Below are positions 28,841-36,318 of a DNA stretch of 36,318 nucleotides, in pieces. The position numbers were made by a program, and so were the translations under genes. Each line of letters begins with the position of its first letter. Within the stretch, counting starts at the first letter, position 1. The notes beneath the pieces are model-generated. The model was not told the origin of the DNA. It saw only the letters and a program-made list of their open reading frames with translations, and ran no database searches. The DNA is from Eubacteriales bacterium. Its GTDB lineage: Bacteria; Bacillota; JASUSC01. Location of the stretch: positions 1 through 36,318 of the forward strand of contig JASUSC010000011.1 of the NCBI GenBank assembly GCA_030446285.1, in the 5' to 3' direction.

Positions 28841-28937
28841 GGGAAGGTCCGGGAGTGGCTGGTGAGGAGTTTTTGCGCTTTCCGAGCTGGAAGGGAAGAA
28901 AGACAGGCTATAGCCATTCTTTGTCACAGGAGTAATA

Positions 28938-28984
28938 GTGATAAAAATATTTTATAACTGCAATAACTAAACCCGATATATAAT
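28938..28984 (+). promoter_or_regulatory. Palindrome and -10 element upstream of the seven-gene redox cluster
   Basis: GTGATAAAAATATTTTATAAC (28938-28958) imperfect palindrome; TATAAT at 28979-28984; no good -35. Confidence 0.55.
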
Positions 28985-29026
28985 CGAGGCAGAAAATTTA
29001 AATTTTTTGCCTGGGAGGAAAGGTAA

Positions 29027-30301
29027 ATGAGCGACAACCGGCAGATGTGGGCTGAATTAGGAATGGATCTGGAAAAACACGATGATTTTCTGGCACCGCT
29101 CCCGGCGGTTTACCAGGAGTTGTTCCTGAACCGGCCCGACCGCCCGGCGGGGATGGGCTATTTCGATGCCGTGGTGGGGGACGTGCACGGGATTCGTGTC
29201 CGGGAATTAGTGGAGCACCGTCGGCAGGGCGGGAAGGTGGTGGCTTCCTTCTGCGTCTTCGTGCCGGACGAGATCACCTTAGCTTGCGGCGGGGTGAGCA
29301 TCGGTCTGTGTGCCGGCGCCCAGTACCCGGTGCCGGCGGCGGAGAAAATTCTGCCTCGAGCCCTCTGTCCCCTGATTAAGTCCAGCCTTGGTTTCAAGTT
29401 AGAGCGGATTTGCCCCTACTTCCAGGTGGCCGATTTAGTGGTGGGGGAGACCACCTGTGATGGAAAGAAAAAAGCCTGGGAGATTCTCAGGGAATACGTG
29501 CCTGTACACGTTATGGAGCTACCGCAAAAGAAGGGAGAGGCCGATTTCCGTCTCTGGCGCCACGAGGTGGAGGAATACCTGCGGCGAATGGAAGAAATGA
29601 GCGGGAAAAAGGTTACCGCTGCCGATCTGAAGGAAGCGGCGGCGGTGATGAACAGAAAACGCCGGGCTCTGAAAAGACTTTACCGGGCACGCCAGGCTGA
29701 CCCTGCTCCGATCAGCGGTCTGGATGCTATGCTGATTGTCCAGCTTTCCTTCTTCGACGATCCGGTACGGTTCAGCGAAAATGTAGAAGAACTCTGCGAG
29801 GAGCTGGAAGAGAGGATAGCCAACGGCAAAGGGGTGGCGGCGAAAGGAACACCGCGGATTCTGATAGCGGGGACTCCCATGCCTTTGCCGCACTGGAAAC
29901 TCCACGCTTTGATCGAAAATGCCGGCGGCGTGGTGGTGTGCGAGGAGAGCTGCACCGGTACCCGTTACTTTGAGCAGGAAGTGGATGTCAGCGGTGACAC
30001 CGTGGACGAGATTTTGGACGGTATAGCTCGCCGTGCCATGGGGATAAACTGCGCTTGCTTTACTCCCAATGAGGAGCGGGTAGAGGACATTCTCCGGCTT
30101 GTGCGGGAGTACCGGGCGGACGGGGTTATCTACTACAACCTCCAGTTCTGCCAGCCCTACAGCGTGGAGTTCTACCGGGTAGAAAAGGCCCTGACGAAGG
30201 AAGGAATTCCCGTCCTGCACTTGGAGAGCGATTTCAGCGACGAGGACACGGAACAGCTCCGCACCCGCATTGAAGCTTTCCTGGAGTTGATCCGGCGGTG
30301 A
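29027..30301 (+). CDS. Double-cubane-cluster protein / 2-hydroxyacyl-CoA dehydratase D-component-like (HgdB/BcrC fold)
   Basis: GYFDAVVGDVHGIRVRELVEHRRQGGKVVASFCVFVPDEITLACGGVSIGLCAGAQYPVPAAE; ERICPYFQVADLVVGETTCDGKKKAWEIL; followed by its activase. Confidence 0.88.
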   Translation: MSDNRQMWAELGMDLEKHDDFLAPLPAVYQELFLNRPDRPAGMGYFDAVVGDVHGIRVRELVEHRRQGGKVVASFCVFVPDEITLACGGVSIGLCAGAQYPVPAAEKILPRALCPLIKSSLGFKLERICPYFQVADLVVGETTCDGKKKAWEILREYVPVHVMELPQKKGEADFRLWRHEVEEYLRRMEEMSGKKVTAADLKEAAAVMNRKRRALKRLYRARQADPAPISGLDAMLIVQLSFFDDPVRFSENVEELCEELEERIANGKGVAAKGTPRILIAGTPMPLPHWKLHALIENAGGVVVCEESCTGTRYFEQEVDVSGDTVDEILDGIARRAMGINCACFTPNEERVEDILRLVREYRADGVIYYNLQFCQPYSVEFYRVEKALTKEGIPVLHLESDFSDEDTEQLRTRIEAFLELIRR

Positions 30302-31059
30302 TTACAGCCGGGCTGGATATAGGTTCCACGGCTACCAAGGCCGTCCTTTACGACGGGAAAATAAGGGCTACCGTTATTCGCCCCACCGGCTGGGATGTGC
30401 GGGCCACCGCCCGGGAGGTCTTGGAGGAAGCCCTGACGGCAGCCGGCGTCTCTTTTCCCGATTTGGCAGGAGTTGTGGTCACCGGCTACGGCCGCCAGGC
30501 GGTGGATTTCGGCGCTAAGAAGGTGACGGAAATCACCTGCCATGCCCGGGGAGTGCACCACCTTTTTCCGGAAGCAACCCTGCTTATCGATGTCGGCGGT
30601 CAGGACAGCAAGGTAGTGCGTCTCGGCTCCGGCGGACGGGCGTTGTCCTTTCGCATGAACGATAAATGTGCGGCCGGTACCGGCCGCTTTCTCCAGCTTA
30701 TGGCCGGTGTTTTGGGTATGGCGCCGGCGGAGATGGACTGGCCGGAAGGAGTGGAGCCGGTCAATATCACCAGCATGTGTGCTGTCTTTGCCGAGTCGGA
30801 AGTGGTGGGACTCCTGGGTCAGGGGGTGGCCAGGGAGAAGATCGTTGCCGGGCTGTTTAAGGCGGTGGCAGCCCGCTTCCTGTCCATGCTGCCGGAGGGG
30901 GGAACGGAAGGGCTCATCGTCTTTACCGGGGGCGGCGCCCTGTGGCCCGGTCTGCGTAAGGCCCTTGAGCGAGGTTTAAACCGGGAGGTGGTAGTGCCGG
31001 AGGAACCCCGTATAACCGGGGCTTTGGGGGCGGCGCTTATTGCGGCTGAAGGAAACTAA
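30298..31059 (+). CDS. ASKHA-type ATPase activator of the double-cubane/dehydratase protein
   Basis: AGLDIGSTATKAVLYDG; DVGGQDSKVV; NDKCAAGTGRFLQ and TSMCAVFAESEV (cluster-bridging Cys motifs); GTGA overlap with upstream stop. Confidence 0.93.
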   Translation: MITAGLDIGSTATKAVLYDGKIRATVIRPTGWDVRATAREVLEEALTAAGVSFPDLAGVVVTGYGRQAVDFGAKKVTEITCHARGVHHLFPEATLLIDVGGQDSKVVRLGSGGRALSFRMNDKCAAGTGRFLQLMAGVLGMAPAEMDWPEGVEPVNITSMCAVFAESEVVGLLGQGVAREKIVAGLFKAVAARFLSMLPEGGTEGLIVFTGGGALWPGLRKALERGLNREVVVPEEPRITGALGAALIAAEGN

Positions 31060-31099
31060 GGGCGGGTAAGTGCTTTGCCCGGGTAAAGGGGGAAAGAGG

Positions 31100-33070
31100 A
31101 TGGGGAGAAGAATAGGCGTTTTTGTTTGCTGGTGCGGTTCTAATATTGGCGGGGTAGTGGATGTCTCGCGGGTGGCGGAGGCGGCCAAAAAATTTCCGGG
31201 GGTTGTTTTCACTCAGGAATACAAGTACACCTGCTCCGAACCCGGGCAGGAAATGATGGTTCAGGCCATCAAAGAGCACCAACTGGACCGGGTGGTGGTG
31301 GCATCCTGTTCTCCCCGGATGCACGAACTGACCTTCCGCAAGACGGTGGCTCGGGCCGGTCTCAATCCCTACCTGATGGAAATGGTCAACCTGCGGGAAC
31401 ACTGTTCCTGGGTTCATCCCGATGACCCGGAGGGAGCCACGGAGAAGGCCATTGCCTTAGTGCGCAAGGCGGTGGCCAAAGCGGCACGATTGGAGCCCCT
31501 TTACGAATCTCGCATCGGTATTACCAAACGGGCCCTGATCATCGGCGGCGGTATTGCCGGGATTCAGGCTGCGCTGGATATTGCCGACCACGGCTATGAT
31601 GTGGTGATGGTAGAAAAAGAGGCCACTATAGGCGGGAAGATGGCCATCCTGGATAAGACCTTCCCAACCCTGGATTGTTCTGCCTGCATCTGCACGCCCA
31701 AAATGGTAGACGTGGCCCAGCACCCCCGCATAACCCTGTATACGCTGGCGGAGGTGGAACAGGTCAGCGGCTACATCGGCAATTTTGAAGTGACTATCCG
31801 GTTGAAGGCCCGCTATGTGGACATAAAAAAATGCACCGGCTGCGGTCTCTGTGAAACCAAGTGTCCGGTCAAAGTGCCCAGTGAGTTCGAACAGGGGTTG
31901 GGAATGCGCAGCGCTATTTACAAACCTTTTCCGCAAGCTGTGCCTAACAAGCCGGTCATTGACGCGGACAACTGCCGCAAACTGCGAGAAGGAAAGTGCG
32001 GTCTCTGCGCCAAAATTTGTCCCACCGGTGCCGTGAACTACGAAGATGAGGACGTTTTCATCACGGAAAAAGTAGGGGCCATTGTCATGGCTACGGGTTT
32101 TGAATTGATTGACTGGACCCAGTATTACGGCGAATACGGCGGCGGGAAATACCCCGACGTTATCACAGGCCTGCAGTTTGAACGCTTGGTCAATGCTTCC
32201 GGGCCCACCGGCGGGAAGATAAAACGGCCATCGGATGGCAAAGTACCGGAGACGGTGGTTTTTATCAAATGTGTTTCCTCCCGTGATGATAAGAAGGGCA
32301 AAGCCTACTGTTCCCGGGTCTGCTGCATGTACACGGCAAAACATGCCATCCAGGTGAAAGAAAAGTTGCCCGACACAGAGGTATACGTTTTTTACATGGA
32401 CGCCCGCAACCCTGGCAAGGGCTATGATGAATTTTTCGAACGAGCCAAAAAAGCAGGGGCCAAATACATCCGCGGCCGGGTTTCCAAAATCTACCGTGAG
32501 GGAGACAAATACATCGTCAAGGGAGAAGACACCCTGATAGGTCGCAATATTGTGGTGGAAGCCGACATGGTTGTTCTTGCTACGGCTATGGTACCCGTAA
32601 GCAATGCCGCCGATTTGGCCCAGAGAGTAGGATTTTCCTACGACAAGGAGGGCTTCTTCACCGAAGCGCATCCCAAACTGCGGCCGGTGGAAACCAATAC
32701 TGCCGGAGTCTTTCTCGCCGGGTGCTGCCAGGGCCCCAAAGACATACCCGATACGGTGGCGCAAGCATCGGCGGCAGCTTCTAAGGTAACGGCTCTCTTT
32801 TCCAGGGACGAGATGGAGACCACGCCCATGATTGCTAGCGTAAACCCAGACCTCTGTTCGGGCTGCGGTCTTTGTTTGAGTATTTGCCCCTACAAGGCTT
32901 TGAGCTTGCAGGAAACACCGGACGGGAAGCGGTTTGTGGCGTCGGTTAATGCCGGTTTATGCCAGGGCTGCGGGGCGTGTACGGCCGAATGTCGTCCGGG
33001 TGCTCTCAATTTAAAAGGCTTTACCAATGAGCAAGTCATAGCGGAGGTGAGGGCGGCATGTCTGTTTTAA
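31100..33070 (+). CDS. hdrA: CoB-CoM heterodisulfide reductase subunit A-like iron-sulfur flavoprotein
   Basis: GVFVCWCGSNIGGVVDV; ALIIGGGIAGIQAALDIADHGYDVVMVEKE; several CxxCxxCxxxC ferredoxin motifs. Confidence 0.95.
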   Translation: MGRRIGVFVCWCGSNIGGVVDVSRVAEAAKKFPGVVFTQEYKYTCSEPGQEMMVQAIKEHQLDRVVVASCSPRMHELTFRKTVARAGLNPYLMEMVNLREHCSWVHPDDPEGATEKAIALVRKAVAKAARLEPLYESRIGITKRALIIGGGIAGIQAALDIADHGYDVVMVEKEATIGGKMAILDKTFPTLDCSACICTPKMVDVAQHPRITLYTLAEVEQVSGYIGNFEVTIRLKARYVDIKKCTGCGLCETKCPVKVPSEFEQGLGMRSAIYKPFPQAVPNKPVIDADNCRKLREGKCGLCAKICPTGAVNYEDEDVFITEKVGAIVMATGFELIDWTQYYGEYGGGKYPDVITGLQFERLVNASGPTGGKIKRPSDGKVPETVVFIKCVSSRDDKKGKAYCSRVCCMYTAKHAIQVKEKLPDTEVYVFYMDARNPGKGYDEFFERAKKAGAKYIRGRVSKIYREGDKYIVKGEDTLIGRNIVVEADMVVLATAMVPVSNAADLAQRVGFSYDKEGFFTEAHPKLRPVETNTAGVFLAGCCQGPKDIPDTVAQASAAASKVTALFSRDEMETTPMIASVNPDLCSGCGLCLSICPYKALSLQETPDGKRFVASVNAGLCQGCGACTAECRPGALNLKGFTNEQVIAEVRAACLF

Positions 33071-33507
33071 ACAATCAAGATAAGGCCAAAGAATGGCGGC
33101 CGAGAATAGTGGTCTTTGCCTGCAACTGGTGCAGTTATGCCGGTGCTGACCTGGCTGGTATCAGCCGTATCAAGTATCCGGCCACTGCCCGGGTCATTCG
33201 GGTCCCCTGCTCGGGGAGGGTAAACCCCCACTTCGTATTGCAGGCTTTTCAATACGGAGCAGATGGCGTCCTGGTTTCCGGCTGTCACCCAGGGGACTGC
33301 CATTACGCTACCGGCAACTACTTTACCCGTCGCCGGTTCCAGGTTTTCCGACGTTTGTTGGAATACGTGGGTTTCGAAAAAGAACGTTTCCATGCCCGCT
33401 GGATTTCTGGCTCCGAAGGGGGTAAATTTGCCGAAACGATAACGGAAATTACTGCTGCCATCAAAAAATTAGGACCGAACAGAAAGATGAGGAGGGAGCT
33501 GCACTAA
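33058..33507 (+). CDS. mvhD: MvhD-like hydrogenase/heterodisulfide reductase iron-sulfur subunit
   Basis: FACNWCSYAGADLAGISRIKYPATARVIRVPCSGRVNPHFVLQAFQYGADGVLVSGCHPGDCHY. Confidence 0.95.
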   Translation: MSVLNNQDKAKEWRPRIVVFACNWCSYAGADLAGISRIKYPATARVIRVPCSGRVNPHFVLQAFQYGADGVLVSGCHPGDCHYATGNYFTRRRFQVFRRLLEYVGFEKERFHARWISGSEGGKFAETITEITAAIKKLGPNRKMRRELH

Positions 33508-34586
33508 TGTTAAAAAGGAATTTTATCGTCATTGCCGGGGTAGTAATCGGTCTGGTGGCTTTAGTTCTGGCGGCAGCCGGTAATCCGCCTAATATGGCCC
33601 TATGTGCCGCTTGTTTCGTCCGGGATATGGCCGGTTCCCTCGGTTTGCACCGGGCTAATACAGTCCAATATATGCGACCGGAAATTATCGGCATCGTTCT
33701 CGGCGCCTTTGTTACTTCCTTAGCTACTAAAGAGTTTCGTCCCCGCGGCGGGGCCAATACGGCCGTCCGTTTTCTCCTCGGGTTTTTAGTCATGGTGGGG
33801 GCGCTGGTGTTTCTCGGCTGTCCCATCCGCCTTATCCTGCGGTTAGCGGCGGGGGATCTGAATGCCTTTGTAGCGCTGCTGGGATTGATAGCCGGAGTTT
33901 TTGTGGGTGTAAAACTTCTCGCCGGTGGTTACTACAGCGGCCGTAGCAACCCGGAGAAGGGCGGCATTGGTGGTCTTTTGGTACCGGCTGCAATGGTGAT
34001 TTTCCTCCTTCTGCTTATTGCAAAGCCCGTATTTAACCCGCAGGCGGGCGGGCCCCTTTTCTTCAGCAAAGAGGGTCCCGGTTCCCTCCATGCTCCTCTG
34101 CTCTTCTCTCTAGTGGGGGGACTGGTGGTAGGAGTGGTGGCCCAGCGCAGCCGCCTGTGTTTGGTGGGCGGGATCAGGGATCTCCTGCTGCTGAGGGATT
34201 TTCACCTGTTAAAGGGCTTCGTGAGCATTTTCGCGGTGGTTTTCTTAGGCAACCTGATTATGGGGAAGGTTAATTTTGCTTTTGCCGGCCAGCCTATCGC
34301 CCATACCGCACACCTGTGGAATTTTTTGGGGATGTTTTTGGTAGGACTGGCTTCCACCCTGGCTGGAGGTTGTCCCCTGCGCCAGCTCATCTTGGCTGGG
34401 GAAGGGGATTACGATGCCGGCATGTACGTGGCCGGGCTCTTTGCCGGTGCGGCTTTCGCTCACAACTTCATGCTGGCTGCCAGTCCCAAGGGGGTAACGG
34501 TCTACGGTCAGATAGCGGTTATAGCCGGAATTATCGTTGCCGTAATAATTGCCCTGGTGAGCAGGGAAGTTTACCGGGAGGGATGA
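33507..34586 (+). CDS. yedE: YedE/YeeE-family membrane transporter (selenium/sulfur related)
   Basis: CAACFVRDMAGSLGLH, PEIIGIVLGAF, SRLCLVGGIRDLLLLRD, LAGGCPLRQLILAGEGD. Confidence 0.9.
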   Translation: MLKRNFIVIAGVVIGLVALVLAAAGNPPNMALCAACFVRDMAGSLGLHRANTVQYMRPEIIGIVLGAFVTSLATKEFRPRGGANTAVRFLLGFLVMVGALVFLGCPIRLILRLAAGDLNAFVALLGLIAGVFVGVKLLAGGYYSGRSNPEKGGIGGLLVPAAMVIFLLLLIAKPVFNPQAGGPLFFSKEGPGSLHAPLLFSLVGGLVVGVVAQRSRLCLVGGIRDLLLLRDFHLLKGFVSIFAVVFLGNLIMGKVNFAFAGQPIAHTAHLWNFLGMFLVGLASTLAGGCPLRQLILAGEGDYDAGMYVAGLFAGAAFAHNFMLAASPKGVTVYGQIAVIAGIIVAVIIALVSREVYREG

Positions 34587-34590
34587 TATA

Positions 34591-34803
34591 ATGGAGCTGA
34601 ACCTTTGCGGTCTGAGTTGTCCGCTGCCAGTGGTGCGGACGCGGGAGGCCTGGCAGAAATTGTCCGGCGGGGAAGAGCTGAGACTGGTGGTGGATTCGCC
34701 GGTGGCTAAGGAAAACGTCCTGCGTTTTTTAGAAAACAGCGGCGGTAAGGTGGAAAAGGTAGAGGAGAAGGATGGGGTTACGGTCATTTCTGTGCGGAAA
34801 TAA
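34591..34803 (+). CDS. TusA/YedF-family sulfurtransferase-like protein
   Basis: MELNLCGLSCPLPVVRTREAW (CxxxCPxP motif). Confidence 0.93.
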   Translation: MELNLCGLSCPLPVVRTREAWQKLSGGEELRLVVDSPVAKENVLRFLENSGGKVEKVEEKDGVTVISVRK

Positions 34804-34825
34804 AAGGGAAGGGGAGGACGCGGTT

Positions 34826-35074
34826 TTGCTCGCTTTCCCTTCCCTCCACTACGCTCTAAAGGCAGAAAGGATTGTGCAGGAGGCCGGAATAACCGGGGGA
34901 CTTCGGCCTACTCCCCGTTCAATCAGCACGTCCTGCGGTCTGGTTTTAGCGGTGAAAGAAAAAGACCTAGCGGCCGTGAAAGAACTTTTCGCTTCCCGGG
35001 CTTTCCCAGTAGAAAGGGTTTATTTCCCCGTCGCCGGAGGGTGGCGGGCAGAAGAGGAGGGAGAAACCGGGTAA
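34826..35074 (+). CDS. DUF3343 putative Se/S carrier-like protein
   Basis: LLAFPSLHYALKAERIVQEAGITGGLRPTPRSISTSCGLVLAVKEKDL; TTG start uncertain. Confidence 0.85.
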   Translation: MLAFPSLHYALKAERIVQEAGITGGLRPTPRSISTSCGLVLAVKEKDLAAVKELFASRAFPVERVYFPVAGGWRAEEEGETG

Positions 35075-35090
35075 AGGAGACAGCAAGGAA

Positions 35091-35108
35091 TTGTAATCAT
35101 TTTCACAA
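35091..35108. promoter_or_regulatory. CRP/FNR-family-like palindrome
   Basis: TTGTAA-TCATTT-TCACAA, same TGTRA-N6-TYACA form as the site at hcp. Confidence 0.45.
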
Positions 35109-35109
35109 T

Positions 35110-35157
35110 AGCCCGTTTTCCTTCTGGTAAGGACAGGGGGAAACGGGCTTATATTTT
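35110..35157 (+). terminator. Terminator of the seven-gene cluster
   Basis: AGCCCGTTTTCC...GGGGAAACGGGCT followed by TATATTTTTT. Confidence 0.85.
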
Positions 35158-35279
35158 TTGCCACGTTGCTGTCGAGGCCAAACCTACCAACGGAGGGAGG
35201 TAAACAGCATCTACTGAAAATTGAGGCCGTGTAAAATTTCAGTAGGTGAGAGCAGGAGATAAGGCAGGGGATAAAGAAA

Positions 35280-35330
35280 AAGAGACCTCACCAGAGCAAA
35301 CCAGAAATTAGAAGGAGGGTGAGGTCTCTT
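35280..35330 (+). repeat. 13-bp perfect inverted repeat enclosing the transposase SD
   Basis: AAGAGACCTCACC (35280-35292) and GGTGAGGTCTCTT (35318-35330); AAGGAGGG in the loop/3' arm; ATG at 35331. Confidence 0.9.
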
Positions 35331-36051
35331 ATGAAAAACATTCAGCTATTTAACATTCGCCAAATAGTGGGCTCAATCCTTCTTTTAGCGCACAAAATGG
35401 AGGAAATAATTACGGGGAGCAAAGATTTTTACGAGATAGAGAGAAGGATACATGAAGTGAGCCAGGAAATATGCAAGCGGATGCTGAGTTGGGCATTAGA
35501 GGAGATAGACAAGCGGCTGATGGAAGAGCGGGACCGGGAAAGGTGGGAAGTGGTAGGGTTTCGGACGAAGGGAGCGATAAGCAGCTTTGGGGAATTTCCA
35601 TTTAAGAGGCGGTTGTACCGGGACAAAAAGACTGGGGAGAGCAAATTTTTGTTGGATGAAGTATTAGGCTGGCCGAAGGGGGTGAGGATAACCCCGCGGC
35701 TGAGGGAGATATTGCTCAGATTAGGGAGCGAAGTATCTTTACAATGTAGCGCGGCGGATGAAGCGGTTAGGAGCACGGTGGACGATAGAAGGAGGCGACC
35801 GGATGGCGCGGGTATTAGCTGCGAAGGCCGATGGTAGACTGGCGGGATACGTTTGGCGGTGGCCTGTAGAGGGAGAGAAGATAAGAGGGGTGGTAGAGGG
35901 ACGGAGAGGAGGGAAATTTAAGGAAGAAGACATGGAGAAATGGCTGCGGGTAACCATACCGGCCTTAGAAGGGCCATATGGGGGGCGGCCATGGGTGAAG
36001 CATGTATTACGGGAGGCAGTACGGCATAGTACCAGATTTTTGGTGGGGTAG
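35331..36051 (+). pseudogene. ISLre2-family transposase remnant (internal deletion and frame change)
   Basis: N-terminal part through EVSLQCS (about 35748), then C-terminal LGARWTIEGGDRMARVLAAKADGRL...VKHVLREAVRH in another frame. Confidence 0.8.
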
Positions 36052-36318
36052 CACCCGGAAAAAGTCGATAAGGGAGGGGGCAGAGAGTTTTGGCTTAATG
36101 GTAAAAAGAAGCAATAATACAAAATAATCCCTGATAACATCCCTACGCTTGGTGAGGTCTCAGGACAAAAAATTTTTTTGGAAAAAGCACCTACTGAATC
36201 TTGACACGGACCAGAAGGTGGCATCGAGTAAAATTATTTCGGGGGAAGGAGGAGTAACACAAAAAAAGAAGAACCTCACTCCGAGTGGGAAGAAACAAAG
36301 ACAAATGGAGGGGAGTGA

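Larger units (their letters stand above)
35209..36212 (+). mobile_element. Internally deleted ISLre2-like insertion sequence
   Basis: Terminal repeats CCGTGTAAAATTTCAGTAGGTG (35227-35248) and reverse complement of CACCTACTGAATCTTGACACGG (36188-36209), 19/22 identical, around N- and C-terminal transposase pieces; outer ends approximate. Confidence 0.75.

Noticed and set aside
36220-36318. Possible start of another element at the right edge (AAGAACCTCACTCC)
   Set aside because: Only loosely similar to the IS internal repeat and truncated by the window edge.

Overview
36.3-kb chromosomal window from an endospore-forming, probably thermophilic Firmicute (Moorella/Carboxydothermus-like gene order; taxonomy is inferred). 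Left to right: nitrogen module (amt, PII, ANTAR regulator, glnA); class III-type hcp behind a CRP/FNR-like site; a decayed patch (intact HEPN gene followed by a decapitated MNT remnant, and an intact SAM-I riboswitch in front of a broken Cys/Met PLP-enzyme gene); housekeeping genes (EEP-family hydrolase, Fur/PerR, UPF0173 hydrolase, thiamine-binding protein, PAP2, dnaE, mtrB/TRAP, accD, accA, pfkA, pyk); sporulation genes (dacF, spoIIAA, spoIIAB, sigF, spoVAC, spoVAD, spoVAE, with a dodecin between sigF and spoVAC); a tandem pair of DUF2229-type acyl-CoA dehydratase activase-related genes; SOS-type dinB with an overlapping 42-aa ORF; and a compact seven-gene cluster: double-cubane-cluster-type protein, ASKHA activase, HdrA, MvhD, YedE, TusA-like, DUF3343. 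The window ends in an internally deleted ISLre2-like element. Top items for follow-up: (1) the seven-gene redox/chalcogen cluster as a candidate undescribed system; (2) a dual-hexaloop ANTAR antitermination RNA in front of an ANTAR regulator with Glu at the phosphoacceptor position; (3) an intact RX4HXY HEPN toxin-like gene whose MNT partner is broken; (4) hairpins overlapping ribosome-binding sites at spoIIAA and at the IS transposase; (5) an unlisted 42-aa ORF overlapping dinB. All calls come from reading the sequence; no database search was run.
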